Translations under genes and position numbers: made by a program
NCBI GenBank assembly: GCA_934096035.1
Contig: CAKOKX010000001.1
Coordinates: forward strand, 124,001-188,000
Source: an uncultured Bacilli bacterium
GTDB taxonomy: Bacteria; Bacillota_I; Bacilli_A; RF39; UBA660
Direction of reading: 5' to 3'
DNA: 64,000 nt
Shown here: in pieces, positions 56,224 to 64,000 of the stretch
How positions within the stretch are numbered: the first letter of the stretch is position 1
How the letters are laid out: each line of letters opens with the position of its first letter
Notes under the pieces: generated by a model
What the model was told of the DNA's origin: nothing
The model's database searches: none
Seen by the model: the letters and a program-made list of their open reading frames with translations, nothing else

Positions 56224-57477
56224 TTGAAAAGAATAATAATTGAAGGTAATAAACCTTTAAGTGGAAAAATTAAAATCGGGGGAGCCAAAAATAGTGTAGT
56301 TGCTTTAATACCAGCAGCAATTATGGCCAATGGAAATGTACATATATCAAATGTTCCAAATATATCTGATAGAGATGCATTAATAGAAATATTAAAATTA
56401 TTAAATGTTAAAGTAGTAAATAATAAAGATACCATGGATATAGATGCAAGTAATATGGAAAATGTCGTTATTCCTGAAAATTTAAGTAATAAACTTCGTG
56501 CATCATATTATTTCATGGGATCATTACTTGCAAGATTCAAACATGTTGAAATGTATTTTCCTGGAGGATGTAATATTGGATCAAGACCAATTGATTTACA
56601 TCTAAAGGGATTTGAATCTTTAGGTGCTACCATTACAAAAGAAGCTACAAAATATATTATTGATGCCAAAGAATTGCGTGGAGCAAATATATTTTTAGAT
56701 TTTGCATCAGTTGGAGCCACAATTAACTTAATGATTGCAGCTACTTTAGCAAATGGAAAAACTGTAATAAATAATGCTGCTCGAGAAGCAGAAATAGTAA
56801 ATATTGCAGAATTATTAAATAACATGGGAGCTAAAATAACAGGAGCAGGAACAGAAGAAATAACTATTGAAGGAGTAAAAGAATTACATAGTGCAGAAAT
56901 AAAAGTTATTCCTGATAGAATAGAAGCTGGAACATACATAATAATGGGAGCCCTTCTTGGTGATAATTTAGAAATAGATGGAATGATTCCTGAACACAAT
57001 ATAGTACTTCTAAATAAGCTTCAAGAAATGGGAGTAAATTTCAAACTTAATAATCATAAAATGATATTAAATAAAAGTACAAATTTAAAACCAACAAATG
57101 TAAGAACTGTTGTTTATCCTGGATTTCCAACTGACTTAGGTCAACCAATGTCTGTTTTATTAACACAAGCAAATGGAGTATCATTATTTGAAGAAACAAT
57201 CTGGGAAAACAGAATGGGACATGTAAAATATTTAAATTTAATGGGAGCAAATATTGAAGCAGAAAGACAACATGCTAAAATAACTGGACCAACAAAATTA
57301 CATGGTAGGGAAATTACTGCCACAGACCTTCGTGCCGGAGCAGCCTTAGTAACGGCAGGTTTACTTGCAGATGGCACCACAATAATAAATGATGCAGAAC
57401 ATATTCTAAGGGGTTATGAAAGAATTATTAACAAATTATCCCATGTCGGTGCTATTATTAAAATAGAAGAAATATAA
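56224..57477 (+). CDS. murA: UDP-GlcNAc 1-carboxyvinyltransferase
   Basis: 417 residues. First committed step of peptidoglycan precursor synthesis: adds enolpyruvyl from PEP to UDP-GlcNAc. Catalytic Cys116 is in PGGCNIGSRP, so a fosfomycin-sensitive type is predicted. Substrate Lys22-Asn23 pair in GGAKNS. The start is TTG at 56224 behind GAGGTGATT; a GTG at 56215 lies inside that site. In B. subtilis murAA is near spoIID. Confidence 0.96.
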   Translation: MKRIIIEGNKPLSGKIKIGGAKNSVVALIPAAIMANGNVHISNVPNISDRDALIEILKLLNVKVVNNKDTMDIDASNMENVVIPENLSNKLRASYYFMGSLLARFKHVEMYFPGGCNIGSRPIDLHLKGFESLGATITKEATKYIIDAKELRGANIFLDFASVGATINLMIAATLANGKTVINNAAREAEIVNIAELLNNMGAKITGAGTEEITIEGVKELHSAEIKVIPDRIEAGTYIIMGALLGDNLEIDGMIPEHNIVLLNKLQEMGVNFKLNNHKMILNKSTNLKPTNVRTVVYPGFPTDLGQPMSVLLTQANGVSLFEETIWENRMGHVKYLNLMGANIEAERQHAKITGPTKLHGREITATDLRAGAALVTAGLLADGTTIINDAEHILRGYERIINKLSHVGAIIKIEEI

Positions 57478-57503
57478 TGTAAAGAGAAATCTTTACATTT
57501 TTT
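57477..57503 (+). terminator. Terminator of murA
   Basis: 9-bp stem ATGTAAAGA / TCTTTACAT with a GAAA tetraloop and five T, overlapping the stop. Confidence 0.85.
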
Positions 57504-57516
57504 AATGGGGGCAATT

Positions 57517-58206
57517 ATGAAAAGAAGATATAAATTAATTTTAATTATAGTTCTTGGTGCTATATTAACATTTATAATAAATAGTTTAAGAGTATCATCA
57601 AAAACAAACTTTATGGCCATCGGTGATGGCTTTAGTGTAGGTATGACACCATATAATGTCGCTGGAACGAGTTTTAATGATTATTTGGCAGAAAAATTAG
57701 AAAATAAAAAAGATCTAGGAATATATAATCATGAATTTTCTTATGCTCATGAAACAATACATGAATTAAATGAACATTTAAATGATAATTCAATAGGTAA
57801 AAATTCTAGAGCTCCGATAAAACAAATAATAGCAAAATCAAATTATATAACTATAGCTATTGGAATGGATGAATTTGCAAGTAAATCTCTATCGGAAGAA
57901 ATAACCACAGAAACAATAGATAGTTATATAAATGAAATGAATACATTTTTAAAAAATACTAGAGAATTTTATAATGATTCTATCGTGGTGCTTGGGGTAT
58001 ATCCCGCTAATAAATTTAATAAAAAAGACGCTATTGAAGTTAATTCAAAATTAAAACTTATATGTGGTAAATATAATGCATTATTTTTAGATGTTCTAGC
58101 TCTTTCTTTACATGATGAATATTATTTAGAAAAATCTTCATATTACATGAATTATAAAGCACATCAAGAAATAGCAAAAGAATTATTTTTAATGTATAAA
58201 AAATAA
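57517..58206 (+). CDS. SGNH/GDSL-like exported hydrolase
   Basis: 229 residues. N-terminal membrane segment (about 5-25), then block I FMAIGDGFSVGM, where the Ser sits in GDGFS, and a later TIAIGMDEF and VVLGVYPAN. C-terminal helix has H-rich AHQEIAKEL. It looks like an SGNH esterase or lipase, perhaps acting on cell-wall polymers. Block III usually reads GxND; here it is GMDE, a divergence. Start ATG at 57517 behind a GGGGG site. Confidence 0.75.
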   Translation: MKRRYKLILIIVLGAILTFIINSLRVSSKTNFMAIGDGFSVGMTPYNVAGTSFNDYLAEKLENKKDLGIYNHEFSYAHETIHELNEHLNDNSIGKNSRAPIKQIIAKSNYITIAIGMDEFASKSLSEEITTETIDSYINEMNTFLKNTREFYNDSIVVLGVYPANKFNKKDAIEVNSKLKLICGKYNALFLDVLALSLHDEYYLEKSSYYMNYKAHQEIAKELFLMYKK

Positions 58207-58232
58207 TTAATACATAGATTTAAAAAAAGATA

Positions 58233-58439
58233 CTAACTACTTTGAACCGAAACCTTTTCTTTAGTATCTTCTTCCATATTTTGAAGAGCATAATTTATAC
58301 ACTCATTAACTAATCTATTAAAAGTTATATTATTATTTATTGCTAAATTCTCTAATTTATTAGCGGTACTTCTTCTAATTCTAATAGTTTTGGTTATAGT
58401 ATTTTCCTCTTCAATATTGGGTATAATAAATTTATGCAT
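58233..58439 (-). CDS. Ribbon-helix-helix (CopG/Arc-type) regulator
   Basis: 68 residues. Strand TITKTIRIRRST followed by two helices (ANKLENLAINN, FNRLVNECINYALQ), the RHH fold. Diverges from the surface gene at 58563, with an 11-bp direct repeat between. The only RHH among the three surface-gene partners; the other two are XRE. Confidence 0.85.
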   Translation of the reverse strand: MHKFIIPNIEEENTITKTIRIRRSTANKLENLAINNNITFNRLVNECINYALQNMEEDTKEKVSVQSS

Positions 58440-58485
58440 TATATTGAACCTCTCAGAGCAATAATAACAAAAAAACTAATATTAT

Positions 58486-58532
58486 AAAAGTGACACAAAA
58501 GTGATTACAAAATGTAATTTGTATGATATAAT
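58486..58532 (+). promoter_or_regulatory. Surface gene 3 promoter with RHH sites
   Basis: Direct repeat AAAAGTGA at 58486-58493 and 58497-58504, 11 bp apart, the usual RHH spacing. TTACAA (58505-58510) and TATAAT (58527-58532) give a promoter with 16-bp spacing. TACAAA-N6-TTTGTA palindrome at 58506-58523 overlaps it. Confidence 0.6.
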
Positions 58533-58562
58533 CAATTTATAAAATAAAGGATGGTAGTAAAT

Positions 58563-61220
58563 ATGAAGAATAAAAAAACAATAATATTAATGATAGTTGC
58601 AATTATTACTTTACTAACATTAATAATCGGTGCAACATATGCATATTTTCAAGCATCAGGTAATAGTGGTAGTGGTACTGATGTAAATGTCGTGACAGCA
58701 ACTAGTGATTTACTTACATTTAAAATAGATAAAGACATAAATATAATTGTAAGTCAAAGTGACTTTAAAAAAGGGGCAGGAAATAAAAGTGATTCAACAA
58801 AAGCATCAGCAATACTTACTGCAAGTAATTCTAAAAACATTGAAAGTACATCTGATAGATATAATATTTATTTTATAATTGAAGCAAATGATTTTATCTA
58901 TACAACAGATAACGCAACTGCAGAAATACTTTTAAATGTTACTGACCCAAATGGAAATAAAGTGGAAAATATTACAGGATTAGTACATACAGATAAAGGG
59001 TTTGATATAACAACAAGAACTGGTGGTTTTCTATTAGTACCAGATTATGATATAACAGCTACACGTGGAAACATTACAACACAAGAATGGAAAGTAGAAG
59101 TAACACTTGTTAACTTAGATACAGACCAAACGAAAAATACAGGTAAAACATTATCTGGTAAACTTTTTATAACAAAAGAAAAAATGAGTAGTTATGAACT
59201 TACAAAAATAACAAATGTTGAAACAGAAACAACATACAATTCAATTAAAACAACTTTACAAGTAGCTAGTGGCACATCACCAATAGAAAAATATTATTAT
59301 GGAATAGAAAAAATATCAAGTGATGCGACCGGTTATGCAAATAATAATTCATTAAAAAGACTAGCTTTCAGTGATGTAAGCTTAATTGAAAGTGATAAAC
59401 CAACATATACATTTACCAATCTAGAAGATAATGCTACATATAAAATATATAGTTATGGAATAGATAAAAATAAGATAAAAACAAATATGTATGAAACAGA
59501 GATAACTACTAATAGCTATAATATAGCTAAAATAAATAGTGTTACACATACATCAACATTAAATAGTATAACATTAAATGTAAATGCCCAAAAAGGGGAC
59601 AATGAAATAGAAAAATATTTCTATTCTAAAGATAATGGAGAAACATATATAGAAAGTACATCATCAACATATACATTTGATAACCTAACAGATACAACAG
59701 AATATAAAATAAAAGTAAAGGTATTAGATAGTTATGGAAGATATTCAACAGAATATCTAGAAGCAATAGCAACAACAACCTATATATTACCAAGTGTAAC
59801 AAAAGTAACACCAACAACAAAATATAATCAAATAACAGTTACAACAACTGGAACAAAAGGAACAAATGAAATAAGTAAATATTATTATTCAATTAATAAT
59901 TCTTCATATGTTGAAGGTTCTTCAACATACACATTTACTAATTTAAATGAACAAACAACTTATACAATAAAGGTAAAAGTTGCAGATACCAATGGCAGAA
60001 TGTCAAATGAATATAGTTTAAGTGCAACAACGGATGCCTATAAATTGCCAACTATAGCAGATGTTACAACATCATCAACATATAATTCAATAACTATAAA
60101 TGTTAGGGGCCAAAATGGTACTGGTGCAATAACAGAATATTATTATTCAAAAGATGATGGTTCAAATTATGTAAAATCAACAAATTCAAGTTATACATTT
60201 ACAAATTTAACAAGTGATACTACATTTTATATAAAAGTATATGTAAAAGATAGTAATGGAAAGAGTAGTAGTGTATTTAGCACAAGTATAGCAACCACAA
60301 ATCCAACAATCGCAGATTTTTGTAAAAACGGAGATACACTTGCAACATGTGTGAAAAATTTTGGTAATCAAGGACCAGAAATGTCCAAAATATATATTCA
60401 TAATTCACAGTTAACAAATGGAGCAGGTGATAACTCATATAGGTATGCTGGAGGATTTGAAGAAGTTAATAATTTTGTTTGTTTTGGTAATAGTGATAAT
60501 AAATGTGAAAACGAAAAATTATATCGTATAATTGGAGTTTTTGACGATAAAGTAAAATTAATAAAATATGATTATGCAACAAGTGATCTTTTGGGAAGTA
60601 ATGGAGATTTTTCAAAGGAATCGGATTATAAAAGAGCTAGGTATTATAAGGGAGAACAAACGATTAGTTATCTTTACCACTGGAACTACAATAATGATAC
60701 AACAGCAAATAATGGTAAAGGTTCCATAAACTGGACAACAAGTCTTTTAAATAAAATTAATTTAAATAATAATATGCTAAATAATATTGGAGAAAGTTGG
60801 GCAAACAAAATTGCTACAACGACATGGATTGTGGGTGGAAATACATGGGATAACATTTACTCTAAAACAGCTAAAGAAGTGTATAATAATGAAATTGTAA
60901 ACTATTCATCTGTTTTATCCCAAACAACTTATTTAGCAAAGGTTGGTTTAATTTATTTGTCAGACTATAAATATGCAACAAAACCAGAAGTATGGAATGA
61001 GACAACGGTTACAATAGCGAATAGACCTTGGATAGATATAGGAGCAAGACCTGAGTACTCAATGACGCCGAATGTTCAATATAACTCTATTTTTAACTTA
61101 GATTTTACAATGACTGACCCCAATGCTCCAGCAAGTGTTAGACCTGTTTTTAGTCTTCTGTCATCAATAACATATAAATCAGGAAATGGAACAAAAGATA
61201 ACCCAATCTTTATAAACTAA
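58563..61220 (+). CDS. Exported surface protein with FnIII-like repeats
   Basis: 885 residues. SipW-type signal with ATYAYF (about 22-27), camelysin-like beta domain to about 210, four fibronectin III-like repeats (each with YTFTNL...T.Y.IKV..., about 215-580), and the family domain to the end (RYAGG, LYRIIGVFD, LLG, WANKIATTTW, VRPVFSLLSS). Its tail is only slightly GC-richer (about 37%), unlike copy 2. No anchor motif such as LPXTG was seen. Start ATG at 58563 behind AAAGGATGG. A divergent RHH gene lies upstream. Confidence 0.8.
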   Translation: MKNKKTIILMIVAIITLLTLIIGATYAYFQASGNSGSGTDVNVVTATSDLLTFKIDKDINIIVSQSDFKKGAGNKSDSTKASAILTASNSKNIESTSDRYNIYFIIEANDFIYTTDNATAEILLNVTDPNGNKVENITGLVHTDKGFDITTRTGGFLLVPDYDITATRGNITTQEWKVEVTLVNLDTDQTKNTGKTLSGKLFITKEKMSSYELTKITNVETETTYNSIKTTLQVASGTSPIEKYYYGIEKISSDATGYANNNSLKRLAFSDVSLIESDKPTYTFTNLEDNATYKIYSYGIDKNKIKTNMYETEITTNSYNIAKINSVTHTSTLNSITLNVNAQKGDNEIEKYFYSKDNGETYIESTSSTYTFDNLTDTTEYKIKVKVLDSYGRYSTEYLEAIATTTYILPSVTKVTPTTKYNQITVTTTGTKGTNEISKYYYSINNSSYVEGSSTYTFTNLNEQTTYTIKVKVADTNGRMSNEYSLSATTDAYKLPTIADVTTSSTYNSITINVRGQNGTGAITEYYYSKDDGSNYVKSTNSSYTFTNLTSDTTFYIKVYVKDSNGKSSSVFSTSIATTNPTIADFCKNGDTLATCVKNFGNQGPEMSKIYIHNSQLTNGAGDNSYRYAGGFEEVNNFVCFGNSDNKCENEKLYRIIGVFDDKVKLIKYDYATSDLLGSNGDFSKESDYKRARYYKGEQTISYLYHWNYNNDTTANNGKGSINWTTSLLNKINLNNNMLNNIGESWANKIATTTWIVGGNTWDNIYSKTAKEVYNNEIVNYSSVLSQTTYLAKVGLIYLSDYKYATKPEVWNETTVTIANRPWIDIGARPEYSMTPNVQYNSIFNLDFTMTDPNAPASVRPVFSLLSSITYKSGNGTKDNPIFIN

Positions 61221-61299
61221 TATATATTTAAATTATTTATTCATTAATCATAAAAAAATAAGTAATATATTTTTCCTATAAATAATTAGCAAAACCCCC

Positions 61300-61327
61300 T
61301 TGTTAAAAACACAAAATATGGTATAAT
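61300..61327 (+). promoter_or_regulatory. rpmE promoter
   Basis: TTGTTA (61300-61305) and TATAAT (61322-61327), 16-bp spacing. A small hairpin ATGCCA-TGAATG-TGGTAT follows and may be an L31-type leader; that last part is weak. Confidence 0.6.
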
Positions 61328-61382
61328 AGGTTAGAAAAACGAATTACTATGCCATGAATGTGGTATGGCGGAAGGAGAGAAT

Positions 61383-61595
61383 ATGAAAGCAAATATCCAT
61401 CCAGAAGTAAAAGATGCTACTGTTACTTGTGCATGTGGAGCAACATTTCAAACAAAATCAACTAAAGAAAAAATAGACGTTGAAATTTGTAGTGAATGTC
61501 ATCCATTCTATACAGGTACTCAAGGTAAAACTAAGAAAACTGGAAATATTGAAAAATTCAATAAAAAATTTGGTTTAGACAAAGAACAAAACTAA
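61383..61595 (+). CDS. rpmE: 50S ribosomal protein L31
   Basis: 70 residues. Zinc-type L31 with Cys16, Cys18, Cys36 and Cys39 ([15 protein letters not shown]). The ATG at 61383 has GGAAGGAGAGAA before it; the upstream in-frame ATG overlaps that site. Terminator after. Confidence 0.95.
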   Translation: MKANIHPEVKDATVTCACGATFQTKSTKEKIDVEICSECHPFYTGTQGKTKKTGNIEKFNKKFGLDKEQN

Positions 61596-61613
61596 TTGAT
61601 TTGTTCTTTTCTT
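61581..61613 (+). terminator. Terminator of rpmE
   Basis: 10-bp stem AAAGAACAAA / TTTGTTCTTT overlapping the stop, then T-rich sequence. Confidence 0.8.
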
Positions 61614-61648
61614 TTGCCTAAGAGTTTAGTATAATTAATTATAGGGAG

Positions 61649-62107
61649 ATGATTACTATTAAAATATTTTTGGGTTTTGACCACCAAGGGGTTAAATGTA
61701 AAGAAGATATAATTAACTATTTAAATGAATTTGGTTATGAAGTATTAACGCCAGACATTCCAAATAATGATCAAGATGATTATCCTGATTTTGCTAAATG
61801 GGTCTGTGAAAAAGTGTTAAATGAACATTCGCTCGGAATTTTAGTATGCGGTTCAGGAATTGGCATGTCTATTGCTGCCAACAAGATCCGTGGTATTCGT
61901 TGTGCTAGAGTAGTAGATGGCAATGATGCTTTTACAGCTAAAAATCATAATGGTGCTAATGTTATAGCTTTTAGTTCTAATATAAAAGCAGAAGAAATAC
62001 ATAATATCCTAGATAATTTTATAATGACAAAAGAACCTAGTGAAGAAAGACATTTAAGAAGAATAGAAAAAATAAATAAAATAGAAAGAGAAAATTATGT
62101 TAGTTAA
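61649..62107 (+). CDS. rpiB: Ribose-5-phosphate isomerase B family
   Basis: 152 residues. RpiB/LacAB fold: FLGFDHQG near the start, VCGSGIGMSIAANKI around 67-81 with the catalytic Cys-Gly-Ser, and RCARVVDGNDA. Isomerises ribulose and ribose 5-phosphate in the pentose pathway. The ATG at 61649 directly abuts the GGGAG site; an ATT nine bases later would have better spacing and give a family-like start (MKIFLGFD). Confidence 0.88.
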   Translation: MITIKIFLGFDHQGVKCKEDIINYLNEFGYEVLTPDIPNNDQDDYPDFAKWVCEKVLNEHSLGILVCGSGIGMSIAANKIRGIRCARVVDGNDAFTAKNHNGANVIAFSSNIKAEEIHNILDNFIMTKEPSEERHLRRIEKINKIERENYVS

Positions 62108-62282
62108 ATTATTACTTTATATCTTTTTTACATTTGTAAGTGCTTTCGGACTATCCGGAGTAAACTTCAACGGCATAATTAAATCAGGAAAAGTAATCGA
62201 AGCCAAGGTCCTTGTCATGGTTTTAAGTTTCTCATTTGGTTACTTATTAACAAATTTTGTACTAGATTTTTTAAACATTTAA
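62097..62282 (+). CDS. DUF1146 (YwzB-like) membrane protein
   Basis: 61 residues, two membrane segments (about 3-22 and 40-60). Size, topology and location upstream of spoIID match YwzB, which precedes murAA-spoIID in B. subtilis. Start overlaps rpiB by 11 bases. Function unknown. Confidence 0.78.
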   Translation: MLVKLLLYIFFTFVSAFGLSGVNFNGIIKSGKVIEAKVLVMVLSFSFGYLLTNFVLDFLNI

Positions 62283-62303
62283 TATAATTAAAATGGAGAA
62301 TAT

Positions 62304-63224
62304 ATGAAAAATAAAATACTATTAATAGTGGTAGTAATTTTGTCAATCGTAGCAATAAGCAGTTCTAAAAAAGAAACTGCTTATTTTAATAATGAAAAAA
62401 AAGATGATTATACTGAAGTAAAGAATGAAAAAATAAAATTAGCAATTAAAGATACAAGTACCGGAAATATTACAAATATTGATTTAGAAGAATATGTAAT
62501 CGGAGTTATCGCCGGAGAAATGCCAGCTTCATTTGAAATTGAAGCTTTAAAAGCTCAAGCAATAGCATCTAGAACGTATGCAATATATAAAATGAAGAGC
62601 TCAAAAGGAACTTATGACTTAGTAACAGATAAATCTAATCAAGTATATATAACAAAAGATGTAATGCAAGAAAACTGGCAAAGTAATTATGAATATTACT
62701 ATAATAAAATAAAAAGAGCAGTTGATGAAACTAAAGGTTTAGTGATGACTTATAATGGAGATGTAATATTAAGTATGTATTTTGCAAAAGCAAATGGCAA
62801 GACAGAAAATTCATCTTATGTATTTGGTTCTAATAAAGAATATTTACAGAGTGTAGAATCTCCGGAAAGTAATATTACAAGTAATGTAAGTATCAATAAA
62901 GAAGAATTTTGTAATAAATTAAATATAGATTGTAAAAGTATAATAATAAAAGATATAAATAAAACTTCATCAGGTCGTGTAAATACCATAAATATTAATG
63001 GTAAAGAGTTTAAAGGAACGGAGATTCGTTCTTTACTTGGGCTTAGATCAACAGACTTTACTATCAATATAAAAGATACAATAAACATAACTATGAATGG
63101 TTATGGACATGGTGTTGGGATGAGTCAATATGGTGCAAATGAATATGCCAAGTCTGGTAAAAGTTATGAAGAAATATTAAAACATTATTATCAAAATATA
63201 AATATTGAAAAAATTAGTGTATAA
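62304..63224 (+). CDS. spoIID: Stage II sporulation protein D
   Basis: 306 residues. Lytic transglycosylase needed for engulfment of the forespore. N-terminal membrane segment, LEEYVIGVIAGEMPASFEIEALKAQAIASRTYAIYK with the catalytic Glu, and C-terminal GYGHGVGMSQYGANEYAKSG. Anchored in the mother-cell membrane, acts with SpoIIP and SpoIIM. GGAG site; spoIIQ follows 43 bases on. Confidence 0.96.
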   Translation: MKNKILLIVVVILSIVAISSSKKETAYFNNEKKDDYTEVKNEKIKLAIKDTSTGNITNIDLEEYVIGVIAGEMPASFEIEALKAQAIASRTYAIYKMKSSKGTYDLVTDKSNQVYITKDVMQENWQSNYEYYYNKIKRAVDETKGLVMTYNGDVILSMYFAKANGKTENSSYVFGSNKEYLQSVESPESNITSNVSINKEEFCNKLNIDCKSIIIKDINKTSSGRVNTININGKEFKGTEIRSLLGLRSTDFTINIKDTINITMNGYGHGVGMSQYGANEYAKSGKSYEEILKHYYQNINIEKISV

Positions 63225-63267
63225 AATATAAAAATAATTCCCATACTTTAATTAGGATGGTGAATTG

Positions 63268-63903
63268 ATGAAAACAAAAAGACTTAAAAAATTTGTTTTA
63301 CCAACAGTATATGTAACGGTTATCGGAGTATTATTTGTTAGTATTTCCTTTTTAGGTAATGTATTACAAAGTAAAGTAGAATATGGTAATATGGCCGTAA
63401 GTGCTTTAAAAGACAATGTAACATCAGTTGGCAAAAATGAGGATGTTGTAGAAAGTAAGATAGAAAGACCATATGTAAGTAGTAATGTATCTATAAGCAA
63501 ATCATTTTATGATATGAAAGATGAAGAATCAAAGCAACAAAATTCATTAGTATATTACGAAAATACTTACTTACAAAATAGTGGTGTTTTATACTCATCA
63601 AAAGATGAATTTGATGTATTAAGTTCATTTGATGGAACAGTAACTAATGTTTCTAAAGATGATATATTAGGAAATTTTGTAGAAATAACTCATAACCAAA
63701 ACTTAAAAACCATTTATTATAGTCTAAGTGATGTTCAAGTAAAAAAGGACGATGTTGTAATAAGTGGAGATGTAATTGGTAAAAGCGGAGATAATAGCCT
63801 AAGTGGAGAAACAGAAAATTGTTTATTATTTGAAGTATATCATAATGGTACAGCAATAGATCCAGAAGACTTTTATAATATGAACATCGAAGATTTAAAA
63901 TAA
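63268..63903 (+). CDS. spoIIQ: Stage II sporulation protein Q
   Basis: 211 residues. Membrane segment (about 11-33), then an M23-like domain from about 115 (SSFDGTVTNVS, GNFVEITH, TIYYSLSDVQVKKDDVVISGDVIGKSG, LLFEVYHNGTAIDP). The usual HLHFEV is NCLLFEV and YAHL is YYSL, so the zinc ligands are lost and it is likely a non-peptidase, as in B. subtilis. SpoIIQ pairs with SpoIIIAH across the forespore septum. Start ATG at 63268 behind GGATGGTGA. Confidence 0.9.
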   Translation: MKTKRLKKFVLPTVYVTVIGVLFVSISFLGNVLQSKVEYGNMAVSALKDNVTSVGKNEDVVESKIERPYVSSNVSISKSFYDMKDEESKQQNSLVYYENTYLQNSGVLYSSKDEFDVLSSFDGTVTNVSKDDILGNFVEITHNQNLKTIYYSLSDVQVKKDDVVISGDVIGKSGDNSLSGETENCLLFEVYHNGTAIDPEDFYNMNIEDLK

Positions 63904-63908
63904 CATAA

Positions 63909-63948
63909 AAACAGCCCTTTAATAATATAGTTTATTAAGGGGTTGTTT
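63909..63948 (+). other. Long hairpin covering spoIIID ribosome site
   Basis: 17-bp stem, 63909-63925 with 63932-63948 (two G-U wobble pairs), six-base loop. The right arm contains AAGGGG, the probable ribosome site of the next gene. It may act as spoIIQ terminator or translation control. Confidence 0.65.
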
Positions 63949-63953
63949 GGTTA

Positions 63954-64000
63954 ATGAATAAAGATATTAAAAAAAGAGTTTTAAATGAAGCAAATCATAT
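63954..64000 (+). CDS. spoIIID: Start of spoIIID (3' partial)
   Basis: The first 15 residues, MNKDIKKRVLNEANH, fit the N-terminus of SpoIIID-type sigma-E regulators. Position after spoIIQ supports it. The rest lies beyond the window, so the call is by short match and context. Confidence 0.65.
   Translation, partial: MNKDIKKRVLNEANH

Noticed and set aside
56508..56999. Antisense open frame in murA
   Set aside because: Shadow frame of a well-conserved gene; no family match.
59200..60300. Tandem repeat or assembly duplication in surface gene 3
   Set aside because: The units are divergent FnIII-like protein domains, not near-identical DNA copies.
61008..61218. Second DGR-type variable tail at surface gene 3
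   Set aside because: Its tail is only about 37% GC, uses normal AGA/CCT and A-ending codons and lacks the NNC run.
1..64000. tRNA, rRNA, insertion sequences or prophage
   Set aside because: None recognised on reading; the only accessory DNA is the surface-protein modules and the jag-mnmE island.

Overview
The window is the replication-origin neighbourhood of a very AT-rich, endospore-forming member of the Bacillota. Gene order follows the Bacillus subtilis oriC region closely. Sporulation genes are spread through it: spoIIR, spoIID, spoIIQ, start of spoIIID, yabP, yabQ, yabG, spoVG, spoVT, bofA. TGA is used as a stop and Trp is TGG, so the code looks standard. The base composition and the style of the surface proteins suggest an uncultured gut-type Bacilli or Erysipelotrichia-like lineage, but that placement is inference.

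Layout. 1-2.7 kb: end of a flippase gene, then a surface protein and a divergent XRE regulator. 2.7-6.3 kb: gap, a nucleoside kinase, clpP, divIC. 6.4-24.2 kb, nearly all on the minus strand: yabQ, yabP, spoVG, veg, yabG, rsmA, a 3D-domain protein, tatD, metG and dut behind a T-box, spoVT, mfd, pth, trmN6-like, ricT, holB, bofA, recR, ybaB, dnaX, tadA and a short SRP RNA. 24.2-25.4 kb: a gene-free segment with six parS-type palindromes and two Noc-box palindromes. 25.4-34.2 kb: gyrA, gyrB, recF, a ComK-like gene, dnaN, dnaA. 34.2-34.5 kb: oriC. 34.5-47.7 kb, plus strand: phosphoesterase, rpmH, rnpA, yidC, jag, an accessory island (AAA ATPase, two XRE regulators, a surface protein), mnmE, mnmG, rsmG, noc. 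47.7-64 kb: a class A PBP, ywiB, argS, rpoE, prfA, prmC, spoIIR, mntP-like, murA, an SGNH protein, a third surface protein with a ribbon-helix-helix regulator, rpmE, rpiB, a DUF1146 gene, spoIID, spoIIQ and the start of spoIIID.

Three accessory modules interrupt the conserved order. Each is a large exported protein with a shared C-terminal domain, transcribed divergently from a small DNA-binding protein. In the middle one (40.2-42.5 kb) the last ~59 codons jump from about 28% to about 49% GC, become rich in NNC codons and carry no A-ending codon across 28 consecutive codons. This is what the variable region of a diversity-generating retroelement (DGR) target would look like. No reverse transcriptase or template repeat was seen here, so the retroelement would have to lie elsewhere in the genome.

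Other points of note are the co-clustered parS and Noc-box sites with a Noc-type protein encoded 22 kb away, a ComK-like gene in the dnaN-recF slot, a methionine T-box heading dut-metG-tatD, and 32-bp phased repeats in front of the AAA ATPase gene.
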